From the NCBI RefSeq assembly GCF_029433095.1, contig NZ_JARNTX010000006.1, forward strand, positions 186,001 to 250,000: a DNA stretch of 64,000 bases, read 5' to 3'. Of this stretch, positions 37,698 to 47,013 are shown piece after piece (position 1 is the first letter of the stretch; each line of letters starts with the position of its first letter). Source of the stretch: Hymenobacter sp. YC55 (GTDB lineage Bacteria; Bacteroidota; Bacteroidia; Cytophagales; Hymenobacteraceae). Below the pieces are notes generated by a model, which was not told where the DNA came from, did no database searches, and worked only from the letters and a program-made list of their open reading frames with translations. A program made the position numbers and the translations under genes.

Positions 37698-38054
37698 TTA
37701 CCGAACACTAAATGAGCGTTGAAACCGCCGCTTCGCGGTAAAATGTTGAGCCAGTATTGTACCCGATGTATCAATGGGTTGTTCACGCAACACGTGTTGC
37801 AGGGCGCTGGTGAGCTCCCGCGATGCGCGCCGTCCTTTACGCAAATCGAGGTACACATCGTTGAGGCGCTCTTCGTAGACCAGCTGGTCTTGGTTGTTGT
37901 AGAAGCGCACGATAGTATAGTCGCGGGTTTTACTGTTCGTTTCTATGTTCCAATAGCCTGGAAGGCTAGAGTTGGTGGTGTGTTCTTGAGCCCAGCTTGA
38001 AGTGGACATAAACGTAACGAGCAACACTAGGAAAAGGAAAAATGTAGGTCGCAT
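37698..38054 (-). CDS. Small secreted protein of unknown function
   Basis: A 118-residue protein. The ATG at 38054 gives a convincing signal peptide (MRPTFFLFLVLLVTFMSTSSWAQ). The mature part is short and basic at the C-terminus, with a KTRDYTIVRFYNNQDQLVYEE strand pattern. I do not recognise a family. Upstream in-frame codons up to 38192 would hide the signal peptide and are left out. Confidence 0.65.
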   Translation of the reverse strand: MRPTFFLFLVLLVTFMSTSSWAQEHTTNSSLPGYWNIETNSKTRDYTIVRFYNNQDQLVYEERLNDVYLDLRKGRRASRELTSALQHVLREQPIDTSGTILAQHFTAKRRFQRSFSVR

Positions 38055-38258
38055 AGCTTGGAAAGGGTAAGGGATAAAATGAAATCGAGTAAGTCCTACA
38101 AAGGGGGCACGACAAGCCAGCTGCCACCAGCGCCTTCCCACCGAAAGCGTGCGAGGCGCCCGATAGGAAGGCCTGGCACCAGTCCTCAGCAAGCCAACAA
38201 CTCGCTAAAGCAGAAATGATTATCTATTGAAAGCAGAGCTAGCGAAGAAGCGGCTACC

Positions 38259-39476
38259 TTATTTGTCTCGCACCAAGCGCACAGGCAAGTGGGGCGGGTT
38301 GAAGCCCACCGGATAAGCCCGGATGGAAGCGTAGGTGTCACTAGGCATTTGAATGATCTGGAAGGCCAACGGGTTGTCGCTGGCGTCTTTTTCCGAGGTC
38401 CAGAGCAGGCAGTTCGTGCCCTCGCCGTTGGGGCTGCCGTTGGTGACGCGCAGGTTGGCGGGTACGGCCGTGAAGCCCGAACTATTGGTGGCGTAGCCGT
38501 CTTGCTTGAGCCAGCCCGTAGTAGCCATCAGCCGGCCCAGGCGCCGCTTGGATTCCAGGTCTTCCCCGTTGGTAGTGCCCCACTGATCTAGCGCCAGTCC
38601 TTGCGAAGCCAGCAGTTGCACGTAGTCTTGCCGGGTTGGGATGCGCCAGCCGGCGGGCACGGGAATCGCCTGCAAATCCACAAACTTCAGGAAGGCACCG
38701 TAGTGGGGCTTGCCGTCGTCCTTGATGCCGCCGTTGCCGGCGTAGTTGACGCTCATCCACTCTTGGCTGCCGATGCTCACCGTTGGGTAATACAGGTTGC
38801 CCACCTGCACGTAGGTACCCGTGGTAGGTGGTTTGGTGTACAACCCGCCGGGGTTGGTAGGCACGGTGCCGCCGTCCACTTTGCGGTATTTCACCGAGAC
38901 GAGGTTGGCGCCATCCACGCGTTTGGCAGTAAGGTAATTGGTGGCAGAAGTGAAGGTAGTGGCTTCCGGTCCGCGCAAGACGCTTGCGTACGCCAGCATA
39001 TCTTTCTGCACAATAGGCGCTTCCTTGTAGCCCGAATACTTGTTGCTAAATACACGCACAATGCCCGATTGCGCGTGAAAAGTAAGCGTGGCGGGGCTGG
39101 CAGGCTGGTACTCCAACGTGCCCGTGACTTTGTAGAGCCGCTGCTGCACTTCGTCGCTGCCGTTGAATACTTCGGAAGTGTACTCCACGGCGTTTTTGCC
39201 GTCTTTGGTGAACACCATGGTGCGGTATTCCTTGAAGCCTTGCTCGCCCTGGAAAGTGCCGTTGGTCCAGTTGATGGTGAGCGGGCCGGTATTCATGTCA
39301 GCAAACCAAGTGCCTACCAGCTCGTCGGGAATGGACGTGGCGGGCGTGTTAATGACTTCATCGTCGTTGCCGCCGGTCGTAGTGGGTTCGGGGTCTTTCT
39401 TGTGGCAGCTGCCGAGGGTGCCGCCCAGCGTTAAGAGAAGCAAGGCGGTGGAAAGGAAGGTACGCGTGCGTTTCAT
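38259..39476 (-). CDS. FISUMP-domain surface lipoprotein
   Basis: A 405-residue lipoprotein with the lipobox cysteine at residue 24 (LGSCHKKD). The C-terminal 190 residues are a Fibrobacter succinogenes major paralogous (FISUMP) domain, with YPTVSIGSQEWMSVNY, VPAGWRIPTRQDYVQLL, FTAVPANLR and LLWTSEKDA. The N-terminal part may be a lipocalin-like beta-domain (DELVGTWFADM). FISUMP domains are common in exported proteins, but their function is not known. It lies 56 bases after the unknown lipoprotein gene and is probably cotranscribed from the same 66-bp-type promoter. Confidence 0.88.
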   Translation of the reverse strand: MKRTRTFLSTALLLLTLGGTLGSCHKKDPEPTTTGGNDDEVINTPATSIPDELVGTWFADMNTGPLTINWTNGTFQGEQGFKEYRTMVFTKDGKNAVEYTSEVFNGSDEVQQRLYKVTGTLEYQPASPATLTFHAQSGIVRVFSNKYSGYKEAPIVQKDMLAYASVLRGPEATTFTSATNYLTAKRVDGANLVSVKYRKVDGGTVPTNPGGLYTKPPTTGTYVQVGNLYYPTVSIGSQEWMSVNYAGNGGIKDDGKPHYGAFLKFVDLQAIPVPAGWRIPTRQDYVQLLASQGLALDQWGTTNGEDLESKRRLGRLMATTGWLKQDGYATNSSGFTAVPANLRVTNGSPNGEGTNCLLWTSEKDASDNPLAFQIIQMPSDTYASIRAYPVGFNPPHLPVRLVRDK

Positions 39477-39532
39477 GGCAATAAGGGACAGGCGCGCCGC
39501 TAGGCGCCGCCGGTGTTGGTATTGGTAAGAAG

Positions 39533-40081
39533 TTAGTTTTCAACTACAGAGAATTCGCCGCTGAACGACTTGCCGATTTTCGAGCACATGTCCTCGTCGT
39601 TCTGGTCGAGCAGGGCACCACTGAAAGTGCCCTTGGCAACCTTGCCGGCCACATACTGGGTCACGTTCACGGCCCCGTCGGTGGAGTAGTAGCCCGATTC
39701 GGTGGGGCAAACCACGGCTTTGTAATTGGTGAATTGGGTGCCTTGGGTCTGGTAATCCACTTGGCTGACCTGCGCGTAGGAGTTTATGTCCTTGCGGTAA
39801 GGATAGGTACCGGCCTTGGTACCGTACACGAAGAGAGTCAGGTGGTTGTCGCCCGACGCGCCCGTGCAGATCTGCCAGCCTTTGATGGAACCCATTTGGG
39901 CTTCGCTGAGGCGGACATCGGGGTACAACGTGGTTTTGCCATCGAACGTGACTTTCAGGTAGTTCTGGCTGGAAGCAGGGCTAGCATGTTTGGATTCCGC
40001 TTTGGCTTCGGAATGGAACTGGCAAGCCGGCAGCGTACTCACCAGCAGGCTGGTGGCAGCAATCAGAGTCAGCAGGCGCAT
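39533..40081 (-). CDS. Lipoprotein of unknown function
   Basis: The ATG at 40081 gives a 182-residue lipoprotein with a clear lipobox (STLPACQ). An in-frame ATG at 40153 has a strong purine-rich sequence (AGGAGAGG) just before it, but it would put a cysteine-rich stretch ahead of the signal. The mature part is predicted to be beta-rich and I do not recognise the family. It follows one copy of the 66-bp promoter element (40326-40391) and precedes the FISUMP lipoprotein. Confidence 0.7.
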   Translation of the reverse strand: MRLLTLIAATSLLVSTLPACQFHSEAKAESKHASPASSQNYLKVTFDGKTTLYPDVRLSEAQMGSIKGWQICTGASGDNHLTLFVYGTKAGTYPYRKDINSYAQVSQVDYQTQGTQFTNYKAVVCPTESGYYSTDGAVNVTQYVAGKVAKGTFSGALLDQNDEDMCSKIGKSFSGEFSVVEN

Positions 40082-40406
40082 GACGAGTAAGGGTTTGGTG
40101 GAGAAAAGAAGGCAGCCAAAACAGCCAGCGCAGCCTAGCTCTGAAACGTCCATACCTCTCCTGCTCCCCTTGTATAAGGGAGTGCAGTTGCCCGAAGCGG
40201 GCAGCAATCAGAAGAATAGGGGCCGCTCACGGAGCGGGGTTTTAGCGCAGTACGCACCAGTTGGCTACCACCCTTGGGTGATGCAGCGCGGGGGCGCACC
40301 AACTGGCTTCGCTGTTTGACTGATACAAAACTAGCGGGTGCGGTGCCCGCCGGCTTTTGTCAGACGGACTTCTACTTTTCTCTGCCGGATTCTTACCGGA
40401 GCGCTT
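40082..40406. other. Leader and promoter region of the lipoprotein operon
   Basis: 325 bases without a gene. It holds the 66-bp promoter element (minus strand) and, in the transcribed leader, an inverted repeat CCAGTTGG (40257-40264)/CCAACTGG (40298-40305) around the palindrome CACCCTTGGGTG (40269-40280). Confidence 0.6.
40326..40391 (-). promoter_or_regulatory. 66-bp conserved promoter element, copy E
   Basis: On the minus strand AATCCGG starts at 40391, a second TCCG half-site starts 21 bp later, and exactly 28 bp after it comes TAGTTTTG (40326-40333), which fits the TAnnTTTG minus-7 element of Bacteroidota. The lipoprotein ATG lies 245 bases downstream. The geometry is identical to four other copies in this window. 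Confidence 0.85.
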
Positions 40407-41402
40407 TCACTGAAAGTTTACTAGGTCGGTGTAGTGCAGCTGCGGGGTGCGGCGCATCTGGGAAGGCGTGTGCCCGAACTTGCGGCGGAAGGCCGTGGCG
40501 AAATGCGCCGCATTGGTAAAGCCCACCACTTCGGCCACTTCCTGCACGGGCTGGTCGGTGAGGGTGAGGAGCTGATGGGCCACGGTAAGGCGGCGCTCGG
40601 CGATATAGCCGAACACGGTGGTGCCGAACAGCTCGCGGAACCCCTTTTTCAGCTTGAAATCGTTGGTGCCAAACTGCCGAGCCAGCGCCAGCAAGCTCGG
40701 CGGCTCGGCGTAGTGGGTGTCAAGAAAGTCGCGGACGGCGTACATGATGTCCCGGTCACGGGACGTAGCGCGGGTGCGCAGTTGCACAAGCTGCGTCTGC
40801 TGCTCGATAAACAAATCTAAAAAGCGTGCTTCCAGAAACACTTTTTTAAGCGCTCCGCCATAGGGGCAGGCGGCAATCTGCTGCACCAGGGCCCGCTGCG
40901 TGGGCGACATGGCTGCGCCGGGCGGCATCATCACAAAGGGCTGGTGCTGAGCCAAACGCGTTTGATGCAACGAAAGCCATTCTTCGTTGCCATTCACGAG
41001 CTGGGCAAAAAAGGCAGGCTCTACGTGCGCCGTGCAGCAGTCGTAATGCTGGCCCTGGAAAGTGTAGTAGTTGGTTTCCATCTCGTCGCCCACCATGTTC
41101 TGGTGACCCTGCCCCATGTGCAGGGGGCGCGAGGCGCAAGATTTGGAACTAAGTTCTCCATCAAGCTGATAGAGCATGGCCGTCCAGGGGCGCTCCACGG
41201 CCAGCTCCAGCTGCAAGGCCTGCGTAAGGTGGCCCTTCAGAACGGTTAGCTGAAATCCTTCCAGGAAATAGTCGTTGAAGAGTAATTGGCCTTTCGCACT
41301 CTGCCATGCCGACTCGGCATGCAATAAGCCTCCCTGCTGGTGTACAGTGGTCTGGCAGTTGTCGGTGAACTCGGCGGTGCGAAATTGAAAGAACGGCTCC
41401 AT
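40407..41402 (-). CDS. AraC-family transcriptional regulator (PchR-like)
   Basis: A 331-residue regulator. The N-terminal 220 residues match the general layout of the PchR-like group, and the last 100 residues are the AraC double helix-turn-helix (LLALARQFGTNDFKLKKGF, then VAEVVGFTNAAHFATAFRRK). Its start codon is preceded by two ATTCTATA repeats 10 bases apart. It is flanked by envelope genes driven by the 66-bp element, whose paired half-sites 21 bp apart suit AraC-type binding, so it is one of two candidate regulators for them (inference). Confidence 0.93.
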   Translation of the reverse strand: MEPFFQFRTAEFTDNCQTTVHQQGGLLHAESAWQSAKGQLLFNDYFLEGFQLTVLKGHLTQALQLELAVERPWTAMLYQLDGELSSKSCASRPLHMGQGHQNMVGDEMETNYYTFQGQHYDCCTAHVEPAFFAQLVNGNEEWLSLHQTRLAQHQPFVMMPPGAAMSPTQRALVQQIAACPYGGALKKVFLEARFLDLFIEQQTQLVQLRTRATSRDRDIMYAVRDFLDTHYAEPPSLLALARQFGTNDFKLKKGFRELFGTTVFGYIAERRLTVAHQLLTLTDQPVQEVAEVVGFTNAAHFATAFRRKFGHTPSQMRRTPQLHYTDLVNFQ

Positions 41403-41605
41403 AAGATTCTATAGTATTCTATAATACGCTTCAACACATTAGCCGTCAGAATATAAAGCTGTCTGACCTCGGCGGCGCTACTCCCAAAACGTGCCGTGCA
41501 AAGGTGAGAGTATAGGCTGCGCACAGCAATAGCATAAAGATGCTAGGAGTAATTGAGTGCAATATTATCTTGGATCAGCAAAATTAGCAACTGATAATAT
41601 ACAAC

Positions 41606-42259
41606 TCACACCAACTTCTCCCGCATAGCCTTCAAAATAGCTTCCGTTTTAGAATTCACTTGCAGCTTGTCATAGATGCTGCGAATGTGTGAGCGCACCG
41701 TATCGATGCTGATGCCTAAGTCGGCGCCGATCAGTTTGTAACTGTAGCCAGCTACCAGGCCCTTGACTATATCTAGCTCTCTGGTTGATAAGCGGTAGTC
41801 TTCGGTGGGGAGCTGCTGGGTTGCGGGCACGGGGGCGCTTTGAAAGTGCAGCAGCACCTTGCGGGCGATGCTGGCTGTCATAGGAGAACCGCCACGGTGC
41901 AAATCGAAGATAGCTGCGAGCAGCTCGCTGGGCGAGGTATGCTTGAGCAGGTAGCCGCTGGCGCCGTTGCGAATAGCTTGAAACAGCTTGTCTTCGTCGT
42001 CAAACACGGTTAGCATCAGCACCTGAATAGCCGGCGACACGGCCTTAACCAACGGTACCGCCTCGATGCCGCTAATGCCAGGCAAGTCGATATCCATCAG
42101 CACGACGTCAGGGCGCAGCGTGCGTATTTCCTCGGGCAGGTTGTGGCAGTTGCCGAACGCGCCGAGCAGCTTCAGCCCCGGGGTAGCTTCCACCAGGAAA
42201 GCTAGCCCTTCGCGCAATTCGCGGTTGTCTTCGTAGTAAACCAGGTTGATGTCGGGCAT
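41606..42259 (-). CDS. NarL/FixJ-type response regulator (LuxR HTH)
   Basis: A 217-residue response regulator. The receiver domain has acidic residues near E10-D11, the phosphoacceptor D56 in VLMDIDLPG and the late lysine in SGYLLKHTSP. The C-terminal LuxR-type DNA-binding domain begins near STRELDIVKGLVAGYSYK and ends at VNSKTEAILKA. It lies 6 bases downstream of the sensor kinase gene, so the two are one operon and a two-component pair. It is the second candidate regulator of the 66-bp promoter family. Confidence 0.95.
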   Translation of the reverse strand: MPDINLVYYEDNRELREGLAFLVEATPGLKLLGAFGNCHNLPEEIRTLRPDVVLMDIDLPGISGIEAVPLVKAVSPAIQVLMLTVFDDEDKLFQAIRNGASGYLLKHTSPSELLAAIFDLHRGGSPMTASIARKVLLHFQSAPVPATQQLPTEDYRLSTRELDIVKGLVAGYSYKLIGADLGISIDTVRSHIRSIYDKLQVNSKTEAILKAMREKLV

Positions 42260-42265
42260 AATATC

Positions 42266-45200
42266 TTAAGCAAGGAGGGCAATAAGGGCCACGGCCGTAC
42301 CTGCGCCGGGAGCCGTGGTGAACGTAATTTGGCCGCGAATGTCGCGGGCCCGGGTTTCGAGGTTGGATAGGCCGTTGCCGGTGCGGGCGGTGGTCAGGTC
42401 GAAGCCGCAACCGTCGTCTTCGATCAACAATTGCAGCTGACGGCCGCTCACGATCAGTTGCACTTGCAGGTGAGTGCAGTCGGCGTACTTCACCGCGTTG
42501 TTGACGCTTTCCTTGAAAATCAGGTACAGGTTGCGCCGCTGCTCTACGCTCAAACGCAGGGCCGGAAAAGGCTCGGTTACCTGCATGGTAAAGCGGATAC
42601 TCTTGGCCTCGGTTAGACGCAAGCCGAATTCGCGCATGCGGGTCACCACGTCGGGCAGCCCGTCGTGGTTGGTTTTGATGGTCCAGATAATATCCTGCAT
42701 TGATTCGGCCAGGGTGGAGGCGTTGGTGCTGATGCGCTGCAGCAGCGACACCGTGGCCGGGTGCGCGTCGGCGAGCTGCACCTGGGCCACCTCGCTGAAA
42801 ATGCGGATGCTACTGAGCGTGGAGCCGATGTCGTCGTGCAAGTCCTTGGCTATCCGGTCGCGCACACCAGCCAGTTGCAGCTGCTGCACTTGCCGGTAGC
42901 GGTAAATACCCCACAGGGCTACCATCCCGGTTGCCGCCAGCAGAATTTTAAACCAAAGCGTTTGATAGTAAGCGGGCTGCACGCGCACCGTTAGCGTCTG
43001 CCCGGTCAGGTTCCAAACACCATCGTTGTTGGCTGCCCGAATGTGCAGGGAGTAGTGGCCGGGCGCCAAGTTGGTGTACGTAACGGTGCGGGCGTCGGTA
43101 CTCGTCCAGCCCGAGTCGAAGCCTTCCAGGCGGTAGGCGTACCGGTTTTTCTGGGCCTGGCTGAAGTTGAGGGCCGCAAAAGCTACCGTTAGGGTTTGCT
43201 CGCCGGGTTGCAATTCCACCCGGTCGCTCACCGGCCGCGGACGGTTGTTGACGCGTATTTCCGTCAGGGCCACCGGTGGAGGCACTTGGTTGCGGCGCAG
43301 CTGAACGGGCTGGAAATAATTGAAGCCTCCACGCGCCCCAATAAACAGCTCGCCCTGGCGGTTTGCCGTGAAAGTCTGGTACATGCTATTTACCAGAAGG
43401 CCACTCGACCGGCCGTAGTACCGGAATTGGTGCGTAGTCGGGTCTAGTTCGTGCAGCTGCTCGTCGGTAGCCAGCCAAATGTGGCCGCGCTGGTCTTCGG
43501 CCAGCCCGTAGGTGTAGTCGGCGCGCAGGCCATTGGCCATCGTGTAGGTGTGCCGCACCCGGCCGTTGGTATCAGCCTGCACAACGAGACCCAAGCTCGA
43601 CAGCCACAGGTTGTCGTGTTGGTCGAGCAGGAACGTGCTTTGCACCCGGTCAGATTGGTGCACGGTGGGCGTACTAGCTTGCAGGCGAATACGCTGCACT
43701 TGCTTCCGGTCGGCCGACAAACGAAACAAGCCTAAGCTGGTCAGCACCCACAACCGCCCCCGGCGGTCTTCCTGCAAGCGGTGCACCTGGCAGGCCTCTC
43801 CCGCCTCCACGGGCAGTGGGTAAACCGTAGTTTGATTTCGTTTGGGGTCATAAAGCAACAAGCCGTGCGCTGCTGAGCCTAGCCACAGCTGCTCCTGGCG
43901 GTCCAGCAACAGGTGCTCTATGGCCACCTTGCCGGGAACAGCCAGCGTCTTGGCCTTCAGCCAGATTGGGCGTTGCTGCCAGCGCCTAGTGGCGGGACTA
44001 TAAACAGCCAGGCCACCGTCATGGCCAACCCATACCTGGCCCTGTTTGTCCTGCACCAAATCGTACAAATAGCCGGGCGGTGGGTCTAATACGGGCGTAA
44101 GCTGTTGGTGCTGTCGTTGCCAGCGCATCAGGCCGGGCTGGTTGGTAAGCACCCAGTACAGCGAATCGTGCTTACGGTCTTGGTGCACCACGCGCACATC
44201 TTCCAGATAACGCTTAGGGTCAGGGCTGCGCACAAACTGGCGCTTGAATTTGTTGGAAAGCGGATCGATGACGGCTAGCCCGCGCGTAGTGCCCACCCAC
44301 AACATGCCCGTGCGCTCGTCGTTGAGCAAGGCCAGAGTGATGCCGCCGGGGTAGCTGTGCATGTCATCGGGCGAGTGCACCAGGTCGGTGTAGCGTTTGC
44401 TCACCGGGTTGTAGTACGTGAGTCGACCCGAGGTGCCAATCCAGCAGGCGGGTTGGCCCTGAGGGCCGCGCGTTTCCACCATTGCTTGCACATTGAAGTT
44501 GCGCGCACCCTCGGCCACAAAGCGTTGCTGGGCGGCATCGTACTGAAATACACCTTGCTGCGCTACCGCATACCAGCGTTGCTGGCGACCCGGCACCAGT
44601 CGCTGAAAATACTCGGGCGCATTCGGATGCGTTAGGTCCTGCCCTTGCACGTACTGGTAGCGGCGACGGACGGGGTCAAACAAATAGATGGCACCCTGGC
44701 TGATCAGCCACACGTTGCCTTGCGTGGCGGGAACGGGCAGCGGACACTCATTAGGAATGACATAGGGCAGGGCAAAGGCAGTCCGCCGCAGCGTGCGCGG
44801 ATCAATTCGGTAGAGTCGGTCGATGGAAGCAAACCAGCCCTGACCGGCGCTGTCAAACCCAACCGGCGACACAAAATCGTTGTCGGCCAGTTGGTCGCGC
44901 AACTGCGGCAGCGGCACCAGTTGGCCCTGTTCGCGCACGGGGTCGAAGCGGCACAGGCCCCGGATGGTGGCAATCCATAGGTAGCCTAAGGAATCGGGCG
45001 TGATGCCGTTAGTAAGAACGTGGTTGGCTGGCAGACCGGCCGCGCTATCCGTACGCTTAAACACTTTGAATTGCGCGCCATCGAAGCGGTTCAGGCCATT
45101 CAACGTACCCACCCACAAAAAGCCTCGTTTATCGCGCGCCAGGGCCGTTACCTCGTCGCGCGACATGCCCTGCTCGGTGGTGAAGCGGCGAAATGAGGTT

Positions 45201-45289
45201 TCCGACGTTTGGGCGCCTGCTGGCTGCGGCAGCGCCAGCAGCGCCAGCAGCAAGCAAAACGAATAAAAAAGGTGTTTCCAGTTGCGCAC
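42266..45289 (-). CDS. Two-component sensor histidine kinase with beta-propeller sensor (propeller/Y_Y_Y/HisKA_3)
   Basis: A kinase of about 1007 residues. No early ATG exists: the start is most likely the GTG at 45289, giving the signal sequence VRNWKHLFYSFCLLLALLAL, while a TTG at 45313 is possible. Order of domains: signal peptide, two-component regulator propeller repeats in the periplasm (RGFLWVGTLNGLNRFDG and others), a Y_Y_Y beta-sandwich, one membrane helix (KILLAATGMVALWGIYRY), a HisKA_3 dimerisation domain with the phospho-histidine H818 in DLHDDIGS, and a HATPase (NNAVKYA, DDGCGF, GNGL). Unlike hybrid SusR-type sensors it passes the phosphate to the separate regulator just downstream. 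Confidence 0.95.
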   Translation of the reverse strand: MRNWKHLFYSFCLLLALLALPQPAGAQTSETSFRRFTTEQGMSRDEVTALARDKRGFLWVGTLNGLNRFDGAQFKVFKRTDSAAGLPANHVLTNGITPDSLGYLWIATIRGLCRFDPVREQGQLVPLPQLRDQLADNDFVSPVGFDSAGQGWFASIDRLYRIDPRTLRRTAFALPYVIPNECPLPVPATQGNVWLISQGAIYLFDPVRRRYQYVQGQDLTHPNAPEYFQRLVPGRQQRWYAVAQQGVFQYDAAQQRFVAEGARNFNVQAMVETRGPQGQPACWIGTSGRLTYYNPVSKRYTDLVHSPDDMHSYPGGITLALLNDERTGMLWVGTTRGLAVIDPLSNKFKRQFVRSPDPKRYLEDVRVVHQDRKHDSLYWVLTNQPGLMRWQRQHQQLTPVLDPPPGYLYDLVQDKQGQVWVGHDGGLAVYSPATRRWQQRPIWLKAKTLAVPGKVAIEHLLLDRQEQLWLGSAAHGLLLYDPKRNQTTVYPLPVEAGEACQVHRLQEDRRGRLWVLTSLGLFRLSADRKQVQRIRLQASTPTVHQSDRVQSTFLLDQHDNLWLSSLGLVVQADTNGRVRHTYTMANGLRADYTYGLAEDQRGHIWLATDEQLHELDPTTHQFRYYGRSSGLLVNSMYQTFTANRQGELFIGARGGFNYFQPVQLRRNQVPPPVALTEIRVNNRPRPVSDRVELQPGEQTLTVAFAALNFSQAQKNRYAYRLEGFDSGWTSTDARTVTYTNLAPGHYSLHIRAANNDGVWNLTGQTLTVRVQPAYYQTLWFKILLAATGMVALWGIYRYRQVQQLQLAGVRDRIAKDLHDDIGSTLSSIRIFSEVAQVQLADAHPATVSLLQRISTNASTLAESMQDIIWTIKTNHDGLPDVVTRMREFGLRLTEAKSIRFTMQVTEPFPALRLSVEQRRNLYLIFKESVNNAVKYADCTHLQVQLIVSGRQLQLLIEDDGCGFDLTTARTGNGLSNLETRARDIRGQITFTTAPGAGTAVALIALLA

Positions 45290-45436
45290 AAGCAGGATTT
45301 GTGGGAGTGGCAAAGGTTGAGAGTGCCGCCTACAAAGCCAAGCCGGCGGCCTCGCATAAAGATGCTAACGCAGGCCCACAATTGCTCGGTTCGCCCACTC
45401 AACACAGCAGCAAGCGACCAAGCAAACCAAGCGAAA

Positions 45437-45502
45437 AATCCGGCAGCGGTAAGTTGAAATCCGTTTGCAAAAAGTAGGCGGCAAGCAGGAAACCTAGTTT
45501 TG
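45437..45502 (+). promoter_or_regulatory. 66-bp conserved promoter element, copy A
   Basis: AATCCGG starts at 45437, the AATCCGTTT half-site follows 21 bp later, and 28 bp after that TAGTTTTG lies at 45495-45502. It drives the gene starting at 45568, 66 bases downstream of the element, and is divergent from the sensor kinase gene. Confidence 0.88.
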
Positions 45503-45567
45503 AAGCAGCCAGAACCGACACCACGTGTAACCCTGGCGCGCTTTCTTTTCACCTTCATTTTTTGCCT

Positions 45568-46137
45568 ATGCCCCTCCTTCCGGTGCCTATGTATCCCTTC
45601 GCAGTCGGGCGCGTGCCGGTTGATACCGAGCAAGGCACAGCTGCTGGTCCTGCTTTCGGGATGGGGCGCTATTTCTACGTGGCAGGCCTAACCTGCCAAA
45701 GCAAATTCTACGAGGCCCCAGCCATTATGGGGCGGGCGGTGCTGGCCGCGCGCGGGCTCCGGCTGCACTTCCGGACTTTCCCCGATGCCATACATCTGGT
45801 GCTCGACCGTACGCAGCTCTTGCCCGAGTGGGTGGGCGCGTATCCGCTGAGCAGCCAAACCAACCCTACGGCACCCGTTAGGGGCATGCTTTGCTATTGC
45901 CTCGATACTGAAGCCAGCTACGCCAACAACCGGCTGGCACTAAGTGCTTGCGTATCGTCGCTGACGGGCGGGGTTACCATCACGAGCTACGACCCGCAGC
46001 GCCGGCAACTGAGCGGCTACTACGAAGTACGCACCAGCGGGCCGCGCGACCTAACCCGCACCACTGACCCTGCTGGGCCGCGCTGCACCTTAGTGGTAGC
46101 CGGCGACTTTACGTCCCTGCAAGTGCAAACTCTTTAA
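45568..46137 (+). CDS. Protein of unknown function
   Basis: A 189-residue protein starting at the ATG at 45568. No signal peptide or lipobox is evident at this start. The C-terminal half (ITSYDPQRRQLSGYYEV, ending VVAGDFTSLQVQ) recalls the beta-sandwich of small DUF6252/DUF5025-like Bacteroidota lipoproteins, but the match is by eye only. It lies directly behind copy A of the 66-bp promoter element and before the DUF3575-like gene. Confidence 0.65.
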   Translation: MPLLPVPMYPFAVGRVPVDTEQGTAAGPAFGMGRYFYVAGLTCQSKFYEAPAIMGRAVLAARGLRLHFRTFPDAIHLVLDRTQLLPEWVGAYPLSSQTNPTAPVRGMLCYCLDTEASYANNRLALSACVSSLTGGVTITSYDPQRRQLSGYYEVRTSGPRDLTRTTDPAGPRCTLVVAGDFTSLQVQTL

Positions 46138-46177
46138 GCAACGCCTACTGCTTAGCAGCGCCCACTGCCGAGACGAT

Positions 46178-46243
46178 AATCCGGGAAAGGAAAGTTGTAA
46201 TCCGTTTGGCGAAAACTGCTGAAAAAGAGCCCCTCTAGCTTTG
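46178..46243 (+). promoter_or_regulatory. 66-bp conserved promoter element, copy B
   Basis: AATCCGG at 46178 is followed 21 bp later by AATCCGTTT and, 28 bp after that, by TAGCTTTG (46236-46243). It lies 95 bases before the ATG of the DUF3575-like outer membrane protein. Confidence 0.88.
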
Positions 46244-46337
46244 TACCCATCAAAACAGCCGCTTAAAACCACACGGTGGCCAACTGCTTACGGGCACTTC
46301 TTCAACCTCTTTTTCCCAAACCATTCTTTTTTCACTG

Positions 46338-46910
46338 ATGAAAAAACAACTCCTCACTGTCTGCCTGCTCACGGGTTTTGCTACGGCCGCTTCCGCCCAA
46401 ACGAATGCCGTGAAGGTGAACATTTTTAGTCCTTTGGTGAAGACCGGCTCGTTCTTCGTGGAGCACAAACTATCCGACCAACGCAGTGTGCAGCTCGGAG
46501 CCCTGTTTACCAGCTGGAACACCGGCGGCACCGACATCAGCGGGTTTGCGCTTACGCCCGAGTACCGCCTGTATTTGTCGGATAAAAAGCCCGCGCTGCA
46601 AGGTTTTTACCTGGGTCCGTTCGTGCGCTATCAAAACCTGAAGCTGACAAATGAGGACCTGACTTACTCCGAAGATAACGGTAGCGTTTCCCAATCGGAA
46701 GGCAAAGCAACCCTCAACACCCTGGGCGGAGGCGTGGTAGCTGGCTACCAGTTTATGTTCAAGCGGCGCTTCACCCTCGACACCTTTCTCGGCCCATCTT
46801 ACAACGGGGGCAAGGTCAAAGTGACGACCGGCGGACAACAATCATTTGACACTGACGTCTTCAGCGGCTTCGGCGTGCGCACCGGCGTGACGTTTGGGGT
46901 GGCCTTCTAG
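46338..46910 (+). CDS. Outer membrane beta-barrel protein (DUF3575-like)
   Basis: A 190-residue protein with a signal peptide ending in ASAQ. The mature part starts with AVKVNIFSPLVKTGSFFVEH, as in DUF3575-type small barrels, continues with alternating strands and ends in a phenylalanine (TFGVAF), as barrel proteins do. The function is not known. It has its own copy of the 66-bp promoter element and is followed by another barrel-like gene. Confidence 0.85.
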   Translation: MKKQLLTVCLLTGFATAASAQTNAVKVNIFSPLVKTGSFFVEHKLSDQRSVQLGALFTSWNTGGTDISGFALTPEYRLYLSDKKPALQGFYLGPFVRYQNLKLTNEDLTYSEDNGSVSQSEGKATLNTLGGGVVAGYQFMFKRRFTLDTFLGPSYNGGKVKVTTGGQQSFDTDVFSGFGVRTGVTFGVAF

Positions 46911-47013
46911 CCTCCAACTAGCGCTGGGGCCGCCGGAAGAAGTGGTGCAACATCAGGCATGCCAAGGTGTGAAGCAGCACCTTTCAACTAAGCACTTCCC
47001 AATACCCTTTGTC

